The notes under the pieces: model-generated
What the model was told of the DNA's origin: nothing
Seen by the model: only the letters and a program-made list of their open reading frames with translations
Database searches by the model: none
Assembly: GCA_014799785.1 (NCBI GenBank)
Contig: JAAVHI010000019.1
Span: forward strand, 1 to 64,000
DNA from: Ruminococcus sp.
GTDB lineage: Bacteria > Bacillota > Clostridia > Oscillospirales > Ruminococcaceae
Direction of reading: 5' to 3'
DNA length: 64,000 nt
Program-made: the position numbers and the translations under genes
In this document: positions 17,338 through 25,639 of the stretch, in pieces
How positions within the stretch are numbered: position 1 is the first letter of the stretch
How the letters are laid out: each line of letters begins with the position of its first letter

Positions 17338-18318
17338 TTGAGTATAGAACTTTTAATTGCCGACCCTTCCGGAAAAAGCCCATGTATTCCAATTATTGAA
17401 GAAGGTATCGACTGGATTACCGAAAGAAGAAGCACACCGGGAAAATTAACATTTAGTGTAATCAAAGATGATGCCGTTTCTTTTGAGGAAGGGGCGGCAG
17501 TTCGTTTCAAGGTGGACGATGAAGAAGTATTCTATGGGTTTGTGTTCACCAAAAAACGCGATAAAGATAATGTTATTTCAGTAACAGCATACGATCAGTT
17601 GCGATATTTGAATAACAAAGACACCTATGTTTATGAAAATAAGACAGCTTCACAGTTCATTCAAATGGTCGCATCGGATTTTTCGCTGAATACGGGAGCA
17701 ATTGAAAACACAAAGTTTGTTATAGCCTCACGGGTGGAAGAAAACACGTCACTTTTTGATATGATTGAAAACGCCCTTGATTTAACCTTGCAAAACACAA
17801 AGGAAATGTTCGTGTTGTATGACGATTTTGGGAAACTTACGTTGAAAAACATTTCGTCTATGTATGTAGGTGAACCGGGTGCGTATTTAATGATAGACGA
17901 AGAAACAGGGGAAAATTTTGAATATTCTTCAAGTATTGACAACGATACATACAACAAAATTAAATTGACTTACGACAATGACGAAACTGGAAAGCGTGAA
18001 GTCTATATTGCACAAGACGGAAAACACATAAACGATTGGGGTATATTGCAGTATTTTGATACGCTTTCAAAAGGTGAAAACGGGCAAGCAAAAGCCGATG
18101 CCCTTTTAAAGCTTTATAATAAAAAAACTCGCAGCCTGAAAATAAAAAAAGCTTTTGGCGATACACGGGTAAGAGCTGGAAGCATGATTATAGTAAATCT
18201 TTCATTGGGTGACATAAATTTGAAAAATTTCATGTTAGTTGAAAAGGTAACACACACGTTCAAACTGGACGAACATTTTATGGATTTAACGCTTAGAGGG
18301 GGCGAATTTGTTGGGTAG
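17338..18318 (+). CDS. xkdQ: XkdQ-like baseplate hub protein
   Basis: A 326-residue protein of the XkdQ/YqbQ family, related to phage late-control gene D hub proteins: EGIDWITERRSTPGKLTFSV, FKVDDEEVFYGFVFTKKRDK, and TAYDQLRYLNNKDTYVYENK are distinctive. The start is TTG 17338, 2 bases after the previous stop, with AAAGGCGGTG well placed; there is no nearby ATG in frame. Confidence 0.92.
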   Translation: MSIELLIADPSGKSPCIPIIEEGIDWITERRSTPGKLTFSVIKDDAVSFEEGAAVRFKVDDEEVFYGFVFTKKRDKDNVISVTAYDQLRYLNNKDTYVYENKTASQFIQMVASDFSLNTGAIENTKFVIASRVEENTSLFDMIENALDLTLQNTKEMFVLYDDFGKLTLKNISSMYVGEPGAYLMIDEETGENFEYSSSIDNDTYNKIKLTYDNDETGKREVYIAQDGKHINDWGILQYFDTLSKGENGQAKADALLKLYNKKTRSLKIKKAFGDTRVRAGSMIIVNLSLGDINLKNFMLVEKVTHTFKLDEHFMDLTLRGGEFVG

Positions 18319-18745
18319 CGCAGTAGATTTTGTTAAAATAATGAAACAGGCTGCTTTAGATGCGGTCAGCGCTGCAAAGCCTGTTGAAGTTTGTTTCGGA
18401 AAAGTGACAAGTAAAAAACCTTTAAAAATTCTCGTGGAACAAAAAATGACTTTGGGAGAAAAGCAGCTTGTTCTTTCCCGTAATGTTACTACATTTACAA
18501 CGGAAGTAACCGTTGATTGGAAATCCGAAAACCATTCAATCCCCCATAATCACGACATAAATTTAACAGATTCAAATGGAGACAGCGTTACAGGCAGTAC
18601 AGAAAATAAAGATGTTCCGCATATTCACGAAATTACCGGAAAGAAGAAAATCACCATTCATAATGAGTTGGTTGTCGGTGATGAAGTAATTCTTGTTCGG
18701 CAGCAAGGCGGTCAAAAATATATTGTATGGGATAGAATCGGATGA
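18311..18745 (+). CDS. DUF2577 baseplate protein (XkdR-like)
   Basis: A 144-residue protein (PVEVCFGKVTSKKPLKILVE; GEKQLVLSRNVTTFTTEV; VVGDEVILVRQQGGQKYIVW) of the DUF2577 family found between XkdQ and XkdS. The His-rich loop (ENHSIPHNHDI, DVPHIHEITG) might bind metal. Start TTG 18311 is preferred over TTG 18308 by spacing from AGAGGGGGCGA. It overlaps the preceding gene by 8 bases and the next by 4. Confidence 0.82.
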   Translation: MGSAVDFVKIMKQAALDAVSAAKPVEVCFGKVTSKKPLKILVEQKMTLGEKQLVLSRNVTTFTTEVTVDWKSENHSIPHNHDINLTDSNGDSVTGSTENKDVPHIHEITGKKKITIHNELVVGDEVILVRQQGGQKYIVWDRIG

Positions 18746-19146
18746 TACCTTCATCAGCAGGATTTCTTAAACAAAATTTTGAATTTGAAGAACAACCAAC
18801 TAACACATACAAAATGAATATGCAATTGAACTTGATCCGTGGGTATACAGACGGAATTGAAGCGATGAAACAGGCAATTTACAAAATTCTTTTGACAGAA
18901 CGCTTTCAATACATTATGTACAGCGGAAATTACGGAATTGAAACGCTTGATTTATATGGGCAGCCTGTTTCATATGTTTGCCCTGAACTGGAACGCCGTA
19001 TTTCAGAAGCCCTGCTTTGGGATAACAGAGTTCAAAGCGTTACCGATTTTGACTTTGATACTTCCAAAAAAGGTATTATACACGTTTCATTTACAGCGCA
19101 TACTGTTTTCGGTGACGTTCAGGCAGAAAAAGAGGTGAATATTTGA
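18742..19146 (+). CDS. xkdS: XkdS-like baseplate wedge protein (DUF2634)
   Basis: A 134-residue protein (TYKMNMQLNLIRGYTDGIEA; ILLTERFQYIMYSGNYGIET; LLWDNRVQSVTDFDFDTSKK) typical of the DUF2634/XkdS family, a gp25/lysozyme-like wedge component. ATG overlaps the upstream TGA (ATGA). Confidence 0.9.
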   Translation: MIPSSAGFLKQNFEFEEQPTNTYKMNMQLNLIRGYTDGIEAMKQAIYKILLTERFQYIMYSGNYGIETLDLYGQPVSYVCPELERRISEALLWDNRVQSVTDFDFDTSKKGIIHVSFTAHTVFGDVQAEKEVNI

Positions 19147-20346
19147 ATGTTTGAAAATAATACTTATAATGTTATTCTTAAAAGAATGTTATCCCGTGTA
19201 TCAAATAAATTTGATAAGCGGGAAGGTTCTGTTATTTTTGACACACATTCCCCGACAGCTTTAGAATTTCAATTTCTTTACATCGAACTTGAAAGAATTA
19301 TTCAGGAAGCTTATGGAGATACAGCTTCAAGGGATTTTCTGATTTTACGCTGTAAAGAAAGAGGAATTACCCCATACCCCGCAACAAACGCAGTATTAAA
19401 GGGAAAATTCACTCCTAAAGATATTGACCTTACGGGGAAGCGATTCAACATTGACGAACTGAACTATACAGCTATTGAAAAAATTGCTGACGGTGAATAT
19501 CTAATCCAATGCGAAACAAAGGGCATAATTGGAAATCAGTTCTTAGGAACAATGATTCCGATTGATTATATCATCGGACTTGAAACCGCTGAACTTACGG
19601 AAGTTCTTATTCCCGGAGAAGATGAAGAAGATACGGAAGATTTGCGGCAACGCTATTTTGATTCTTTTGAGGAACGGGCTTTCGGCGGCAATGTACGTGA
19701 TTATTTGGAAAAAACCAATGCCATTCCGGGTGTTGGAAAAACCAAAGTAACAAGGGTTTGGAACGCTGATATTCGCCCCGCTGAAATGATTCCGTCAGAA
19801 AGCGTAAAATCGTGGTACGAAAATACCATTCAAACCATGAGCGGTGATAGTGCGGCTTGGCTTACCGCCGTTTTCACAGCCGGAAAAGAAAAGAAATTAA
19901 CGACCGGGGGAACGGTGCTTTTAACTATTTTGAACTCCGATTTTGAACCCGCTTCCGAAACGCTGATTCAGACGGTTCAAACTGAAATTGATCCGGAAGT
20001 GAACGCAGGGGAAGGTTATGGACTTGCGCCGATAGGTCATGTCGTAACTGTAAAGAGTGCAGAAAGTTTAAGCGTATTCGTGAAAACCACAATTGTATTC
20101 AATTTTGGATATGATTGGAATAATCTGCAAAATTCGATTAACAATGCCGTTTCGGATTATTTGTTGGAGTTAAGAAAAGAATGGGCGGACATTCCCTATA
20201 TAACCGTTCGTAAAAGTCAAATTGAAACCCGAATTTTGAATATTGACGGGATTATTGATATTATGAGTACACAAATCAACGGTTCGGAAGATAATTTGAT
20301 TTTAAATAAATTTCAAGTTCCCGTTTTCGGGGGTGTGAGCGAATGA
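19147..20346 (+). CDS. xkdT: Baseplate J-like protein (XkdT)
   Basis: A 399-residue protein: KREGSVIFDTHSPTALEFQF and RDFLILRCKERGITPYPATN at the start, GFIGNQFLGT-like and EDTEDLRQRYFDSFEERAFGG with NVRDYLEKTNAIPGVGKTKV in the middle, as in the Baseplate_J family. It makes the baseplate wedge surrounding the hub. It begins immediately after the XkdS stop with AGAGGTGA upstream and ends overlapping the next ATG. Confidence 0.93.
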   Translation: MFENNTYNVILKRMLSRVSNKFDKREGSVIFDTHSPTALEFQFLYIELERIIQEAYGDTASRDFLILRCKERGITPYPATNAVLKGKFTPKDIDLTGKRFNIDELNYTAIEKIADGEYLIQCETKGIIGNQFLGTMIPIDYIIGLETAELTEVLIPGEDEEDTEDLRQRYFDSFEERAFGGNVRDYLEKTNAIPGVGKTKVTRVWNADIRPAEMIPSESVKSWYENTIQTMSGDSAAWLTAVFTAGKEKKLTTGGTVLLTILNSDFEPASETLIQTVQTEIDPEVNAGEGYGLAPIGHVVTVKSAESLSVFVKTTIVFNFGYDWNNLQNSINNAVSDYLLELRKEWADIPYITVRKSQIETRILNIDGIIDIMSTQINGSEDNLILNKFQVPVFGGVSE

Positions 20347-20975
20347 AAAAACGAATCGTTGACCTCGTTTCATACCTTCCGCATTTTTTAGCTGAATATA
20401 AAGAGACAAACGCCGCACTAACGGCAGAAAACCCCGAATTTCAAATCACATGGGATGCCGCTAAAAGAGTTTTATATAATGAATTTATTGAAACTGCTGA
20501 CGAATACGGCATATCCCGATTTGAAAAACTTCTTAAAATCTTTCCGACTAAGGATGATACGTTAGAATCAAGACGTTCAAGGGTCAGGATCAGGTGGTTT
20601 GCTTTTCTTCCTTACACTTGGCGCGTATTTATTGAAAAACTAATTACTTTGTGCGGTGAAAATAACTTTACGGCAACAAAAAAATTTGATTATTACCAAA
20701 TTGATTTGGAAGTAAACCTTGAATTATTCGGACAAGTGGAAGAACTTGAACGCATAATTGAAACTATAATTCCATGCAACATGATAGTCACTGCCAATAA
20801 TAAAATACTTTGTCCTGCAAGCGGGTTTGCACTTATTGCGGGCGGCGCTTTCGCAACGGAATTTTATATAATCACCGATGAAGGTACAAGTAATTATATT
20901 TCAAGTGAAACATCATATCACGGCGGCGGTGTCGTTTATACAGAATCCATAACAATTATTGATAATTTTAGTTAA
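20343..20975 (+). CDS. xkdU: XkdU-like tail protein (DUF2313)
   Basis: A 210-residue protein whose N-terminal 140 residues (LVSYLPHFLAEYKETNAALT; RFEKLLKIFPTKDDTLESRR; SRVRIRWFAFLPYTWRVF) match the DUF2313/XkdU family that links baseplate and fibre. The C-terminal 55 residues are beta-rich and seem an added domain (GGAFATEFYIITDEGTSNYI). Coupled to XkdT by ATGA. Confidence 0.88.
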   Translation: MKKRIVDLVSYLPHFLAEYKETNAALTAENPEFQITWDAAKRVLYNEFIETADEYGISRFEKLLKIFPTKDDTLESRRSRVRIRWFAFLPYTWRVFIEKLITLCGENNFTATKKFDYYQIDLEVNLELFGQVEELERIIETIIPCNMIVTANNKILCPASGFALIAGGAFATEFYIITDEGTSNYISSETSYHGGGVVYTESITIIDNFS

Positions 20976-20994
20976 TAGAAAGGAACATTTTATT

Positions 20995-23112
20995 ATGGCT
21001 GTGTTTTCAAAACTCGTTATCACACGAAAAGGTCAGGCGTTATTGGCAAAAATACTTTCCGGGGTCAAGAATGTGAATTTTACAAGTGTTTCTACTTCAA
21101 ATGCCGAATATACGGTTGAGGAACTTGAAAATTTGATTGCACTTTCGGAAATCAAGCAAACAAGTCTTATCTCCGAAAAAGTTCGTGCAAGTGACATTAC
21201 AGTGAAAATTGAAGCGGCTTTTAACAATTTTGAACTTGCATCAGGGTATTATATGCGAACCCTTGGACTGTATGCGGACGATCCCGACGATGGCGAAATT
21301 CTTTACGGTGTTGCAATTGAAACTTCTGGTAACTGCTATGTGCCGCCTTATAACGGCATTACAGTTTCGGGAACATACATACAGCTTGTTATTACTGTTG
21401 GTAACGCTGAAAATGTTTCCCTTGAAGTCAATCCGGGGGCAATTGCGACAATAAAGCAAGTAAATAATTTGGCTGAAATCATAAACGCACACGTTCCCGC
21501 TTCTATTTGTACATCTAAAGGTGTACATGATTTGCGATATTATGAAAGCAAGTTACAAATTTATGACCCTGAAAGTCAAACATGGAGCAATGCAGGAGCA
21601 GGGGATAGCGACACCGTTATAGCAAAAGTTATATGTGCGGGAAATGGTACTGAACATAAGGGCGGTATTTTTATAGGCGATTTCCCCACATCTTACGGCG
21701 ATGCGGCGGATACAATGCTTAACAATAGCATTGTAATAGAGATCAAAAGAAATCCTAACCAAAGTGCAAATGTTTCAGGTCAGGGTGACATTATTTCAGG
21801 TGCAGGAAATGTAATACAATCTTCAAGAACATTAGTATTGGGAAATGGTAATAAGTTTAATTCTAACGAAACTACTCTCACTATCACAGACCCCAATACA
21901 GGTGAAGTGAAAACTGTTTCTTTAGGTACAAACGGTAACACCGTCATAGCTGGAGATAGTAACACATTGGACACTCAATGTTCTGTTGTAAGCGGCGCAT
22001 CAAATACTTTGAAAGCTATAAACTCTTTTGTCACCGGTCTTTACAACATTGTGAACGGAAACTCAGTAACGCACGGAATCATATGCGGTGGTGGATATAA
22101 TGTTATTGGTGATAAAGTAGGTGCTAACGCTTCATATAGCATTATATCAGGGTACGAAAATAATGTAAACGGTTCTTCTTCCATCGTTGCCGGTAGCAAT
22201 AATACACAGTACGGTCAAGGTTCAAGTGATGTTGTGGCGGGGTGTGACAATGTAATAAATGGTGTAGCCGGTGCAGTATTCGGAAGAAAAAATACAAATT
22301 ATGTCAGCGGCGGGTTTACGTCAGATGTTACATTTATGGCGGGAATTGGAAATCAGGCTGTGACTGAAACCAATTCGGGTGCTGAATTTGCAACAGTATT
22401 TGGTTTTGGTAACATAGCCAAAGCAATAAATTTTGTATGTGGTATGTTTTGTAAAACCCCAAACCCTACAGGTGATCCACGTTATACAGGTGCTAAGCGT
22501 GGCGACTTGTTTGTTGTCGGAAACGGAACAGGAACAAGAGATGATGATTATAACGTAACTGCAACATCACGCAGCAACGCCTTTAGAATAGCGTGTGACG
22601 GCAATGTATATGGTACAAAATCCTACACCGCAAGCGGAGCGGACTATGCAGAAATGTTTGAATGGGCTGACGGCAACCCTGATAACGAGGACAGACGGGG
22701 CTTGTTTGTGACCCTTGACGGCGAGAAGATACGCCCTGCAAATGCAAATGATGATTACATATTGGGCGTTGTTTCGGCAACGCCCTCTGTTGTTGCTGAC
22801 GCTCAAACAGACGATTGGGGCAAGAAATGGAAAACGGACATTTTCGGGGAAAGGCTGCTTGACAAAAACGGTGCATGGATTTTGAACGAAAACTTCCGTG
22901 AAGAAGAAAACGAAAGCTATGTCAGCCGCTTAGACCGCAAGGAATGGGCGGCGGTCGGTCTTGTGGGAAAACTTATCGTTGTTGACGACGGCACTTGCGA
23001 GGTCAACGGCTATTGTGTTCCTGCAAATGGCGGTAAAGCAACAAAATCAGAAACAGGTTACAGGGTTCTTTCGCGGGTCGATGAAAACCACATCAAGGTT
23101 TTAATCAAATAA
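20995..23112 (+). CDS. Tail fibre with YadA-like beta-roll and autoproteolytic (peptidase G2) C-terminus
   Basis: A 705-residue fibre. Residues 1-150 resemble the phage tail-collar/fibre N-domain (AVFSKLVITRKGQALLAKIL; ASGYYMRTLGLYADDPDDG). Residues about 260-470 contain short G/N/S repeats of the form SVVSGASNT, SIISGYENNVNG, SIVAGSNNT, VVAGCDNVING, as in trimeric YadA-like beta-rolls. Residues about 549-705 (SGADYAEMFEWADGNPDNED; GEKIRPANANDDYILGVVSA; EWAAVGLVGKLIVVDDG) match the peptidase G2 intramolecular chaperone that trimerises fibres and then cuts itself off. The host-binding spike is therefore probably a trimer. The start is ATG 20995 with AGAAAGGAA upstream. Confidence 0.88.
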   Translation: MAVFSKLVITRKGQALLAKILSGVKNVNFTSVSTSNAEYTVEELENLIALSEIKQTSLISEKVRASDITVKIEAAFNNFELASGYYMRTLGLYADDPDDGEILYGVAIETSGNCYVPPYNGITVSGTYIQLVITVGNAENVSLEVNPGAIATIKQVNNLAEIINAHVPASICTSKGVHDLRYYESKLQIYDPESQTWSNAGAGDSDTVIAKVICAGNGTEHKGGIFIGDFPTSYGDAADTMLNNSIVIEIKRNPNQSANVSGQGDIISGAGNVIQSSRTLVLGNGNKFNSNETTLTITDPNTGEVKTVSLGTNGNTVIAGDSNTLDTQCSVVSGASNTLKAINSFVTGLYNIVNGNSVTHGIICGGGYNVIGDKVGANASYSIISGYENNVNGSSSIVAGSNNTQYGQGSSDVVAGCDNVINGVAGAVFGRKNTNYVSGGFTSDVTFMAGIGNQAVTETNSGAEFATVFGFGNIAKAINFVCGMFCKTPNPTGDPRYTGAKRGDLFVVGNGTGTRDDDYNVTATSRSNAFRIACDGNVYGTKSYTASGADYAEMFEWADGNPDNEDRRGLFVTLDGEKIRPANANDDYILGVVSATPSVVADAQTDDWGKKWKTDIFGERLLDKNGAWILNENFREEENESYVSRLDRKEWAAVGLVGKLIVVDDGTCEVNGYCVPANGGKATKSETGYRVLSRVDENHIKVLIK

Positions 23113-23134
23113 AAAATTTTCAGGAGGTATCAAC

Positions 23135-23596
23135 ATGGAAAATGTAAAAAAATGGTTTATAGGGATAGGAACGCTGCTTTCAAGTTGGCTCGGCATTCTG
23201 TATGTCCCTATGCTTGTCTTGATTTTGTGCAACGTTATTGATTACGGTACGGGGCTTTGCGCCGCCAAATATCGGGACGAAACGATAAAATCATACAAAT
23301 CTATTCGTGGTATTGCCAAAAAGGTTTGTATGTGGCTGCTTGTAGCCGTGGGCGCAATGCTTGATTGGCTGCTCCAGTACACCGCTAAAACGGTAGGTAT
23401 TGTAATCGGACTGAATTTTGTCGTTGCATCAATTGTGGCTGTGTGGCTTATTGCCAATGAAATAATTTCCATTTTGGAGAACGTAAGGGACATAGGCGCA
23501 CCGCTGCCGCCCTTCCTGATGAAGATTGCAAGCAATATCAAGTCGCAGGCAGAAAAGAAAGCTGAAAGTGAGGAAAAAGAAAATGAAAACGAATAA
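23135..23596 (+). CDS. Phage holin (toxin secretion/lysis family)
   Basis: A 153-residue membrane protein with about three to four hydrophobic spans (WLGILYVPMLVLILCNVIDY; MWLLVAVGAMLDWLL; TVGIVIGLNFVVASIVAVWL) and a highly charged C-terminal tail, typical of the Phage_holin_4_1 family. It would permeabilise the membrane so the endolysin reaches the wall. CAGGAGG precedes the ATG. It overlaps the endolysin start by 14 bases. Confidence 0.9.
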   Translation: MENVKKWFIGIGTLLSSWLGILYVPMLVLILCNVIDYGTGLCAAKYRDETIKSYKSIRGIAKKVCMWLLVAVGAMLDWLLQYTAKTVGIVIGLNFVVASIVAVWLIANEIISILENVRDIGAPLPPFLMKIASNIKSQAEKKAESEEKENENE

Positions 23597-24254
23597 TGGT
23601 TTGGTTGAATACGCAAAGGCACAGTTGGGGCTTCCGTACTGGTACGGAACATTCGGGAATACCGCAACGGCTGACCTGTACAGTTACAAACGTAATCAGT
23701 ACCCGCAGTATTACAAGTCGTGGAACGATTTCCCCACACAGTATGGCAAGCGGGTACATGACTGTGTAGGGCTTATAAAAGGGTACTTGTGGAGCGATAC
23801 ACCTACGGCAAAGCCTACCTACAATAGCAAGCAGGACGTTTCCGCAAATGGTATGCTTTTGGTCTGTAAGGAAAAGGGAGCGATTTCTACAATGCCCGAT
23901 GTACCGGGCGTGCTTGTGTTCATGAATGGACACGTCGGCGTGTACATAGGCAACGGTGAAGTGATCGAAGCGCGGGGGCATGAGTACGGCGTTGTGAAAA
24001 CAAAGCTGAAATCCCGCCCGTGGGTAAATTGGGGAAAATGCCCGTGGATCACATATCAGGAAGAAACGCAAGAGTTTTCACTCAAAGTGAAGCCGTACAC
24101 TTGGAATGTCAGAACCGGTGCGGGAACAAACTACAAAGTAGTTTGTGTTGTTAAAGGCGGCAGCACCTACACCGCAAGCAAGGTCAAAGACGGTTGGTAC
24201 TACATTGATACGCTTAACGGGTGGATTTCTCCAAAGGCAGTTGAATTGCTCTAA
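23583..24254 (+). CDS. Endolysin, NlpC/P60 peptidase with SH3 domain
   Basis: A 223-residue cell wall hydrolase. The N-terminal 155 residues are NlpC/P60: catalytic Cys in RVHDCVGLIKG (about residue 59-69) and catalytic His in MNGHVGVYIGNGEVIEARGH. Residues about 160-223 are a bacterial SH3 wall-binding domain (YTWNVRTGAGTNYKVVCVV; GWYYIDTLNGWISPKA). It is expected to cut peptidoglycan stem peptides during lysis. No signal peptide, so release depends on the holin. The start ATG 23583 lies within the holin end, with GTGAGGAAAAAG-type upstream purines. Confidence 0.92.
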   Translation: MKTNNGLVEYAKAQLGLPYWYGTFGNTATADLYSYKRNQYPQYYKSWNDFPTQYGKRVHDCVGLIKGYLWSDTPTAKPTYNSKQDVSANGMLLVCKEKGAISTMPDVPGVLVFMNGHVGVYIGNGEVIEARGHEYGVVKTKLKSRPWVNWGKCPWITYQEETQEFSLKVKPYTWNVRTGAGTNYKVVCVVKGGSTYTASKVKDGWYYIDTLNGWISPKAVELL

Positions 24255-24292
24255 CGGTACAACACTGTTAGGGCAATATGGGGGTGTTCACT

Positions 24293-24526
24293 ATGATTGA
24301 TCATATGAAAATGCTTACCGAATACAAACAAACTAAAGCTGCACTTAAAAAACGTGTCGCTGAATTGAACGAAATACTTAAAGGCACATTCGGAACAAAG
24401 GAGCGTACAGACATCATTAGACGGAAAATTACCCTTGAACGGGAACTTGACGATCTTGAAGATGCTATATACAAGATTGGCAATTATACTAAATGCGGTG
24501 GTGTGTCAAAATGCAGAAACGTCTGA
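24293..24526 (+). CDS. Small coiled-coil phage protein, unknown
   Basis: A 77-residue protein, mostly one charged helix (AALKKRVAELNEILKGTFGT; RRKITLERELDDLEDAIYKI), so a coiled coil. Start ATG 24293 follows GGGGGTG (24279-24285); the ATG at 24278 lies on top of that site. It overlaps the next gene by 16 bases. Function unknown; in the place of late regulatory genes. Confidence 0.62.
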   Translation: MIDHMKMLTEYKQTKAALKKRVAELNEILKGTFGTKERTDIIRRKITLERELDDLEDAIYKIGNYTKCGGVSKCRNV

Positions 24527-24819
24527 AAAGTGAATTTCTCAATCAAGAAGAATTTTGCGCGGATAAGGAAATATCCGCGCTTATCGGTGACGAAAACAGT
24601 AATACTGTAAAACACAGTCTTATGCTGAAAATCATGAATAGCATTATCGAAAATGACCTTACAGAACGGCAAAGGCAAATGATCACTATGTACTATTTTC
24701 AACATATAGATATTCCTGAAATCGCGGATAAACTTGGAGTAAACCGCTCTACCGTTTCCCGAACCATTTCAAGGGGACGAAAGAATATCGCAAAAAAAAT
24801 GAAGTATTTTGTTGCTTGA
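24511..24819 (+). CDS. Sigma-70 region 4-like HTH protein
   Basis: A 102-residue protein whose C-terminal half (LTERQRQMITMYYFQHIDIP, then EIADKLGVNRSTVSRTISRG) is a sigma-70 region 4 / LuxR-like helix-turn-helix. There is no region 2, so it is a sigma-like regulator, not a full sigma factor. Start ATG 24511 is chosen over 24493 by the weak GGTGGTG upstream. It is the last phage gene before the host tmk and may be a late or lysis-lysogeny regulator. Function inferred from fold only. Confidence 0.75.
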   Translation: MQKRLKSEFLNQEEFCADKEISALIGDENSNTVKHSLMLKIMNSIIENDLTERQRQMITMYYFQHIDIPEIADKLGVNRSTVSRTISRGRKNIAKKMKYFVA

Positions 24820-24823
24820 TTAG

Positions 24824-24841
24824 TGTTACTGATTTGTTACT
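24824..24841 (-). repeat. AGTAACA tandem repeat, copy 2 (prophage right edge)
   Basis: On the minus strand this reads AGTAACAAATCAGTAACA, identical in 17 of 18 positions to 2687-2704 on the plus strand. It starts 5 bases after the last phage stop. Position at the prophage edge would suit an integrase arm-type site, but the other copy is deep in the late genes, so the role is open. Confidence 0.45.
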
Positions 24842-24845
24842 AATT

Positions 24846-24866
24846 ACCCGAATTTTGCGGGGTTTT
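24846..24866 (+). terminator. Weak terminator-like hairpin at prophage edge
   Basis: ACCCG (24846-24850) faces CGGGG (24858-24862), then TTTTG. The stem is only about five pairs. It may end the phage late transcript. Confidence 0.3.
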
Positions 24867-24916
24867 GCACCGATTTATATATTGAACAATCTTGAATTTA
24901 TCGTAGTTTTCGGTAC

Positions 24917-24945
24917 TTGCAATTTGTAAAAGTTTATGGTATAAT
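24917..24945 (+). promoter_or_regulatory. Promoter for tmk operon
   Basis: TTGCAA at 24917-24922, 17-base spacer, extended -10 TGG TATAAT at 24937-24945. The transcript would start near 24952, leaving a short leader before ATG 24977. Confidence 0.85.
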
Positions 24946-24976
24946 AAAACTATATATATTTTGGGAGACGTTCTGT

Positions 24977-25636
24977 ATGGGAAAGTTGATAGTGATAGAC
25001 GGTCTGGACGGCAGCGGAAAAACCACGCAGTTTGATATTCTGAGGGAAAAGCTTTCGTCTGTCACAACTGTAAAGGCAATAAGCTTTCCGGACTACCGAA
25101 ATCCGTCCTCAGCGCTGGTAAAGATGTATCTGAACGGAGAGCTGTCCGAAAACGCTGCTGATGTAAACGCTTACGCCGCTTCAAGCTTTTATGCGGTTGA
25201 CCGCTATGCAAGCTACAAGCAGTTCTGGGAGAAAAACTATCTGGACGGAGAGCTTATCTTAGCAAGCCGCTACGTTACCTCGAATGCCATACATCAAATG
25301 GGAAAACTTCCGGAAAGTGAATGGGACGGCTATCTTGAATGGCTTGCTGATTACGAGTATGTCAGACTTGGACTTCCGAAACCAGATATGGTTATCTTTC
25401 TGGATATGCCTGTGGAGATATCCCAGCAGCTTATGACCGAGCGGTATAACGGCGATGAAAAGAAAAAAGATATTCATGAGGCAAATGTTGGGTATCTTAA
25501 GCTGTGCAGGCGGTCGGCTCTGTATGCGGCTGAAAAGCTGGACTGGAATGTCGTGCCGTGCAGCATGGACGGCGAGGCGCTGCAGATCGGGGAAATAAGT
25601 GAAAAACTGCTTAAATTGATAAAAGAGGTTTTATAG
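24977..25636 (+). CDS. tmk: Thymidylate (dTMP) kinase
   Basis: A 219-residue cytosolic kinase that phosphorylates dTMP to dTDP. The P-loop is GLDGSGKTT (residues 9-17), followed by ISFPDYRNPSS, the AVDRYASYK substrate segment, ILASRYVTSN and the LID TERYNGDEKKKDIHE. The start is ATG 24977 (GGGAG 9 bases upstream); an in-frame ATG at 24917 would overlap the promoter. First gene of a run ending with the radical SAM pair. Confidence 0.93.
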   Translation: MGKLIVIDGLDGSGKTTQFDILREKLSSVTTVKAISFPDYRNPSSALVKMYLNGELSENAADVNAYAASSFYAVDRYASYKQFWEKNYLDGELILASRYVTSNAIHQMGKLPESEWDGYLEWLADYEYVRLGLPKPDMVIFLDMPVEISQQLMTERYNGDEKKKDIHEANVGYLKLCRRSALYAAEKLDWNVVPCSMDGEALQIGEISEKLLKLIKEVL

Positions 25637-25639
25637 TAT

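Larger units (their letters stand above)
1..24850 (+). mobile_element. Prophage, right-hand (late) part, contractile tail, PBSX/Xkd-like
   Basis: A continuous plus-strand block of phage genes in the canonical late order: regulator, tRNAs, terminase, portal, head, connector, sheath, tube, chaperone, tape measure, baseplate, fibre, holin, endolysin, HTH protein. Sheath, tube and a baseplate-J protein show a contractile tail; the tail set is the XkdK-XkdU set of PBSX and the skin element. The block is more AT-rich than the chromosome that follows and frequently uses CTT GAA and CAA codons. All core virion genes appear intact, so the virion part could be functional. Integrase, repressor and replication genes are not in the window. 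The right edge is an estimate, placed between the last phage stop at 24819 and the host tmk promoter at 24917; I could not identify an att core. Confidence 0.9.

Noticed and set aside
24842..24916. Attachment site core at the prophage right edge
   Set aside because: Without the left junction no duplicated core can be recognised; only the general boundary is supportable.
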